From Candidatus Bathyarchaeota archaeon B26-1 (GTDB lineage: Archaea > Thermoproteota > Bathyarchaeia > Bathyarchaeales > B26-1), in assembly GCA_001593925.1 (NCBI GenBank), contig LUCD01000009.1:1-18172 (forward strand): a stretch of 18,172 bases of DNA, read 5' to 3'. The number at the start of each line of letters is the position of its first letter. Position 1 is the stretch's first letter. The translations under genes were made by a program, and so were the position numbers. Shown here piece after piece: positions 14,605 through 18,172 of the stretch. Under the pieces are notes generated by a model. The model worked only from the letters and a program-made list of their open reading frames with translations. It made no database searches and was not told where the DNA came from.

Positions 14605-14622
14605 CAGGTTCCGATCGAAAGC

Positions 14623-14632
14623 CTTTTAAAAG
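14623..14632 (+). promoter_or_regulatory. TATA-like box of the coiled-coil gene
   Basis: CTTTTAAAAG, a 10-base palindrome, lies about 30-39 bases before the ATG at 14662, giving a short leader that contains GAGGGTT before the start. This suggests the small gene has its own promoter. Confidence 0.4.
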
Positions 14633-14661
14633 TTCGCTGAGTCCTTATTTGAGGGTTAGAC

Positions 14662-14874
14662 ATGCCCAGCTTCGAGGATATAAGCGCCTACTCCAAGAGC
14701 CTTGAGAGGCAACGCGACGCCCTTCTGAGAGACCTGGAGAACCTGAAGGAACGCTTCAAGAACGGGGAGATAAGCGAGGGTGAATACAGGGAGGAGAGGC
14801 GTAAGGTCGAGAGGAAGATCGTAGAGGTTATGGACCGCCTCGCCCAGATGCGCTTCCTGATGGGACGTGCTTGA
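14662..14874 (+). CDS. Short coiled-coil protein with SHOCT-like segment
   Basis: 70 residues starting MPSFEDISAYSKSLERQRDALLRD. Almost entirely charged helix; the middle LKERFKNGEISEGEYREERRKVERKI has the 'run of residues, G-x-I-s-x-x-E-Y' pattern seen in SHOCT-type short C-terminal domains and in small archaeal helical proteins. It probably forms a coiled-coil dimer. No enzymatic motif. Its stop is 4 bases from the stop of the convergent viral-type ABC-ATPase/GNAT gene, and it is the last plausibly chromosomal gene before that block. Confidence 0.65.
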   Translation: MPSFEDISAYSKSLERQRDALLRDLENLKERFKNGEISEGEYREERRKVERKIVEVMDRLAQMRFLMGRA

Positions 14875-14878
14875 AGGG

Positions 14879-16342
14879 CTATACCTCGTCCTTCTCCCGC
14901 TTCCACAGAAGGTAAACCTTGGTCTGGGAGAGCACCGCCAACCTCCCCAGAACCTTGGCCAAGACCTCCCTAGACGATTCCTCGATGAACCTTTCGTACT
15001 CAGCCCTCTTCATGTAGGGTTTCCCGGAGCCCTTCAAGCGTCTGTAGTAGCCCCCGGAGACTCTGAGCAGGACCTCTCTAACCTCCTCAACCTCTTCAGG
15101 GGTCATCTCCCTCAGCCTTCTAAGGTTTGCGTGTTCGCTGGCGAGTAGGTAGGGTTTGAAACCGATCTCCGCAAGCTCTTGAACGGCCCTCTTTACGGTT
15201 CGGTCTCCTCCGGCCTCGGCTATCTTCACCATCCCAGCCTTCTCGAAGAAGGGGTTGTACCTCGCCATGACGGCTGCGGTCTCCACGTATGGGGTTCCAG
15301 CCTTCGGCAAGGTTTCCTTCACGAGCCTAACGCCGAGGCCTATGCTCCTATACTTCGGGTGGATCACTATGCGGCTGATGTTCGAGAAGAGCCGGTTAGC
15401 CTCCCGGAGAGAGAAGGAGCGGCCGAAGGCCTTCCTCCTACCAAAGACCTTTGAAGGGGGATAGCCATAAACTATGACTCCGCAGAGCTCTTCTCCACGC
15501 ATCAGCCTGAAGACCTTCCTCGGTGGGGGGCAACCCTCAGACCTGTAGTGGAAATGGGCGAGCGCCTTATAGTCCTTCATCGTTCCCTCCTCAACGAGAA
15601 TCTCCTCGGCGAGACTGCACTCCTCAGCCCTGTTCTTCGGGTAGTAGTGGACCTTGACCTCCCTCCCGAAGCGTTTGTGGATGTGCACCGTCGGCGCGAG
15701 GTCCCTGAATAGGTCTGTGTGCGTTGTAGCCGCTATTACGGCCCGGCCCATCCTCCGAGCCTGCTTCTGCAGGTTGAAGGCGACGATCTTAGCTGTGTCC
15801 CGGTCTAGGGTTGAGCAGAACTCGTCCATGATCCACCACTGCGCATCCGACTCGATGAGCTTGGCTATTCGGTAACGGTATTTCTGGCCGTCGCTGAGCT
15901 CGCGGTATCTGCGGATGAATAGATACGCGTCGTTCAGGCCTACTCGGCTGAGTAATGCGAGGGCCTCCTCGAAGGTCTCGCCTACAGTCTCGATTATGGG
16001 TTTCTCCGGGTCGATCTGGAGGTCAGCCATGTCGGCTACGGGTTCGCCGGCCTCTTCGAGGTCTCGCTTTATCGCCTTCAAGAGGACGCTCTTGCCTGAG
16101 CCGCTGTCCCCCGTTATGTAGACTATGTCTCTCGGACCGATTCTGAACTCGGCGTTATCGTAGAGGACGAACTTGCGTGTCTGGTCTATGCCGAGCCCGA
16201 AGGCCTCGGCTACGCCTACGGTTCTGGGAGTTATCTCCGTAGCGGTCTCGTAGGCTATGTTGATTACGAATTTGCCTTCATCCTTGTCGTATCGGCGGGC
16301 GTACCTCCTTATCCTGAAGTGTTCACGTCTCAGGTCTCTCAC
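14879..16342 (-). CDS. ABC-type ATPase fused to GNAT acetyltransferase (COG2401 type)
   Basis: 487 residues from a GTG at 16342. The N-terminal ABC ATPase has Walker A GDSGSGKS (78-85), signature LSDGQ (149-153), Walker B WWIMDEF with D173/E174, a D-loop-like STLD, and the switch histidine H208. It has no membrane domain, so it is a soluble ABC protein. The C-terminal half (about 265-480) is a GNAT domain with the acetyl-CoA loop RIVIHPKYRSIGLG (324-337) and ARYNPFFEKAGM. This fusion, known as an uncharacterised archaeal type, has no assigned substrate. The start overlaps the terminase stop by four bases (GTGA, 16339-16342), and AAGGTGAT (16349-16356) precedes it, so it is translated with the terminase. 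A role in viral DNA packaging or in modifying a viral protein is inference from context. Confidence 0.88.
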   Translation of the reverse strand: MRDLRREHFRIRRYARRYDKDEGKFVINIAYETATEITPRTVGVAEAFGLGIDQTRKFVLYDNAEFRIGPRDIVYITGDSGSGKSVLLKAIKRDLEEAGEPVADMADLQIDPEKPIIETVGETFEEALALLSRVGLNDAYLFIRRYRELSDGQKYRYRIAKLIESDAQWWIMDEFCSTLDRDTAKIVAFNLQKQARRMGRAVIAATTHTDLFRDLAPTVHIHKRFGREVKVHYYPKNRAEECSLAEEILVEEGTMKDYKALAHFHYRSEGCPPPRKVFRLMRGEELCGVIVYGYPPSKVFGRRKAFGRSFSLREANRLFSNISRIVIHPKYRSIGLGVRLVKETLPKAGTPYVETAAVMARYNPFFEKAGMVKIAEAGGDRTVKRAVQELAEIGFKPYLLASEHANLRRLREMTPEEVEEVREVLLRVSGGYYRRLKGSGKPYMKRAEYERFIEESSREVLAKVLGRLAVLSQTKVYLLWKREKDEV

Positions 16343-17697
16343 CTTGGGATCACCTTCAGTTTAGGTTTTACATCCGGCCGTCGGGATGCGTAGCAGGCTA
16401 ATGCGAGGCTCCAGAACCCGTCGTCGTGTGTGCCTTCAGGGTGGCTGAACTTGATCTTGCCGTCCTTCGTCAGCTCAAACCTTTCGATGTTCAGTTCGGC
16501 GATGAGGTCTGGGTCGTACGGTATCTTTAGGCGGCCCTCAACCATGAGCTCTTTGAGGTGGGTGGCTATCTTCATCTTGGTTTCGAGGGTGAACTTGACG
16601 CCTTCAACCCCAACGATCCCAGCGTTTTTCATGTCTTCAACTATGTAGTCTCCGACGCCGGTCATGTCGACGAGAACCCTGCTCAGGAGCCACCTGTCCC
16701 TCAAGGTTTTGACGTATCCTATCACTGCGGCGTAGGACGTTCTTAGCGGGAACCTGTGCACGTGGACGAGTTTGAGCACGTTGTCCTCGGCCTCCACAAC
16801 CGTGACGACCGAGTGGTCCCTATACTTTCCGAGGTCAACGCCGGCGTAGAACTCTCCCCTCGGGTAACATTCAAAATCGAGGTATTCGAGGCTGTGGTCG
16901 ATGCATGAGGTGATGAGGGCTTGAGGAAGCCAGACGCTCTCGTCCTCAGCCCATTCGGCCTCCATCTCTCTTCGCCATCTCCAAGGGTCCCCCTCGAGCT
17001 GCCTCCTGATCTTCTCGAGGATTTCCCGCTTTAGGGGGCCGTTTGGCTCTAAGGCTTCCCTCCAAGTTACGTGGCTCTTAGCGAAGACTTGGCTGTAAGC
17101 TGGATCGTACCATATCCGGTAGAAGATGCTGTCCGTTGTCCAAGGCGTGCTCGTGCAGACGAACTTTCCATTTGTGGTTCCGAGAGTGAAGAGGATAGCA
17201 TCGTAAAGTTCCTCGTCGTTTGCTATGAAGTTGAACTCGTCCGCATAGACCACATGAAGCGTTGGACCCCTTATGGTGTCTGGGTTGTTTGGGAAGGCCT
17301 CGATGGTCGAGCCGTTTGTCAGGCGGACGATTGTGCGTTGAGGTTTGTAGTAGGTTCCCTTCGGCAGCTTCCTCAAGAAGGTGTTTATCTTGCGGATTAT
17401 GAGTTTGGTCTGTCTCCATGAGGGCCCTACGATCCCTATGTAGGTGTTTGGGTGGATGAGGGCGTACCAGAGCAGCAAGGCTGCGATCATGTGGCTCTTG
17501 CCGGTCTGTCTCGCCCATCTTGCGGCTATGAATTGGTGCTTGACGAATTTCTCGGCGAGGTTCCTCTGATACTTGGTGGGGTTAAAACCGAGAAACTCCA
17601 CACAGAACTTTATGGGGTCGTTTGGGAAAGCGAATTTATTCAGCCTTTGGAGTTCGAGTTTAAGCTGTTTATACCTCTGCTTTTGCCTTTGCTTCAC
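16339..17697 (-). CDS. terL: Terminase large subunit (DNA-packaging ATPase/nuclease)
   Basis: 452 residues from a GTG at 17697. The motor of head filling in tailed (Caudoviricetes) viruses. The ATPase domain has ARQTGKSH (62-69) as Walker A, VVYADEF (149-155) as Walker B with catalytic E154, and TSTPW (182-186) as coupling motif. The RNase H-like nuclease has GVDLG (D288), VLVDMTG (D344) and THDDGFWS (D425/D426), the expected acidic triad. All motifs are intact and the frame is open, so it looks functional. It is translated after the small protein upstream (29-base overlap) and before the ABC-GNAT gene (4-base overlap). No portal or capsid gene lies within the window; they would be to the right of the edge if this is a provirus. 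Confidence 0.93.
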   Translation of the reverse strand: MKQRQKQRYKQLKLELQRLNKFAFPNDPIKFCVEFLGFNPTKYQRNLAEKFVKHQFIAARWARQTGKSHMIAALLLWYALIHPNTYIGIVGPSWRQTKLIIRKINTFLRKLPKGTYYKPQRTIVRLTNGSTIEAFPNNPDTIRGPTLHVVYADEFNFIANDEELYDAILFTLGTTNGKFVCTSTPWTTDSIFYRIWYDPAYSQVFAKSHVTWREALEPNGPLKREILEKIRRQLEGDPWRWRREMEAEWAEDESVWLPQALITSCIDHSLEYLDFECYPRGEFYAGVDLGKYRDHSVVTVVEAEDNVLKLVHVHRFPLRTSYAAVIGYVKTLRDRWLLSRVLVDMTGVGDYIVEDMKNAGIVGVEGVKFTLETKMKIATHLKELMVEGRLKIPYDPDLIAELNIERFELTKDGKIKFSHPEGTHDDGFWSLALACYASRRPDVKPKLKVIPR

Positions 17698-18010
17698 GGA
17701 TCAGCTTCTCCAGCTCGTCGAGTTGAATGTCTATCTCCCGCTCGTCGAATCCTTGGGCTATGCTGTTGATTATCTGGGCTGTGTATGCTGCTACTCGAGC
17801 CCACATCTGACGCTGCTTGAGGCTTACCCTGACCTGCTTCTTTTCGGTTTTTAGGGTTTTAACCTCGCCTTTAGCCAGGGACGCCGCGAGCTTGAAGATT
17901 TCTTCGAGCTGCTTAAGAAGGTGCGCTCTAATCCTTTGGGTGTCGATTTTGACTCTGCGTTTAAGCTGTATAACCCTGCGGTGGATGCTGTTTTTACGTG
18001 AAATTTTCAT
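17669..18010 (-). CDS. Small basic helical protein, possible terminase small subunit
   Basis: 113 residues from the ATG at 18010. Its N-terminus is very basic (KISRKNSIHRRVIQLKRRVK), followed by long amphipathic helices, with a later acidic segment, DEREIDIQLDELEKLIREAK, that looks like a coiled coil. It lies directly before the large subunit in the classic TerS position, overlapping it by 29 bases. No helix-turn-helix was recognised, so the identification rests on position, size and charge; a scaffold or DNA-binding accessory protein is an alternative. Upstream GGTAGGGGGG may be the ribosome-binding site, with rather long spacing. Confidence 0.55.
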   Translation of the reverse strand: MKISRKNSIHRRVIQLKRRVKIDTQRIRAHLLKQLEEIFKLAASLAKGEVKTLKTEKKQVRVSLKQRQMWARVAAYTAQIINSIAQGFDEREIDIQLDELEKLIREAKAKAEV

Positions 18011-18037
18011 CCTAAAAACGATACCCCCCTACCTTTT

Positions 18038-18172
18038 TCACCCCTTCTTTCCGAAGAAGACTCCGATTATTGTGCCGATTAGGCCCGTTATGGCCGCGAA
18101 GATTTCGTTGCTCCATCTGCCCATAAAGGCCATGTGTGCGAGTTGTAGGGCTGTTAGGGCTATGAGGCTTGC
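18038..18172 (-). CDS. Small membrane protein, holin-like (N-terminus cut by edge)
   Basis: The minus strand from the right edge reads 44 residues without a stop, then TGA at 18038-18040. It has two hydrophobic segments: SLIALTALQLAHMAF, and after MGRWSNE a second, IFAAITGLIGTIIGVFFG, ending in a charged GKKG tail. Such a small two-helix protein with a glycine-rich last helix and lysine tail is typical of phage holin-like proteins, but many small archaeal membrane proteins look alike. It is 27 bases ahead of the putative small subunit and probably in the same operon. Confidence 0.6.
   Translation of the reverse strand, partial: ASLIALTALQLAHMAFMGRWSNEIFAAITGLIGTIIGVFFGKKG

Noticed and set aside
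14875..14878. Possible provirus attachment site at the coiled-coil/ABC-GNAT junction
   Set aside because: Only 4 bases separate the two stops, and I found no tRNA gene and no direct repeat of useful length nearby.

Overview
The window looks like chromosomal DNA of a thermophilic-type archaeon of the TACK group (Thermoproteota; a Bathyarchaeia-like lineage is one possibility). The evidence is a eukaryote/TACK-type ribosomal protein S25e, archaeal FEN-1, a TrmB-family regulator, a tetraether-synthase-like radical SAM enzyme, a relic of a crenarchaeal-type family B DNA polymerase, TATA-box promoters, GGAGGTG/GGTGAT ribosome-binding sites, and several GTG and TTG starts. The lineage is an inference from gene content.

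Layout. 1-1901 (-): an acetyl-CoA synthetase whose C-terminus runs off the left edge. 1902-2289: a gap without an intact gene, holding a ~70-codon relic of a family B DNA polymerase that stops just after motif A. 2290-3050: two divergent unknown small genes. 3126-4271 (-): a PL22-type oligogalacturonate lyase. 4446-4787 (-): the truncated C-terminus of a uroporphyrinogen-decarboxylase-like protein. 4861-5775 (+): malate dehydrogenase, convergent with larC (-), which diverges from larB (+); together these give part of the nickel-pincer-nucleotide cofactor pathway. 8020-9057 (+): FEN-1. 9191-10204 (+): an F420-type luciferase-fold oxidoreductase. 10223-11005 (-): a TrmB-like regulator divergent from the radical SAM Tes-like gene (11082-12572, +). 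Then come S25e with an unknown partner gene (+), a cyclophilin-like protein (-), a polyprenol (dolichol) kinase-like membrane protein (+) and a short coiled-coil protein (+).

14879 to the right edge (-) is a compact virus-like packaging block, transcribed leftward: a holin-like membrane protein (cut by the edge), a small basic helical protein in the terminase-small-subunit position, a terminase large subunit with ATPase and nuclease residues intact, and an ABC-ATPase/GNAT acetyltransferase fusion whose GTG start overlaps the terminase stop. The block meets the chromosomal coiled-coil gene tail to tail with 4 bases between them. No tRNA, integrase or att repeat is visible, so it is either the end of a provirus continuing to the right or a domesticated packaging module.

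Functional themes: acetate/C4 metabolism (acs, mdh), pectin-fragment breakdown (PL22), nickel-pincer cofactor synthesis (larB, larC), membrane-lipid biosynthesis (Tes-like enzyme, polyprenol kinase) and a viral module. No tRNA, rRNA or CRISPR array was seen.
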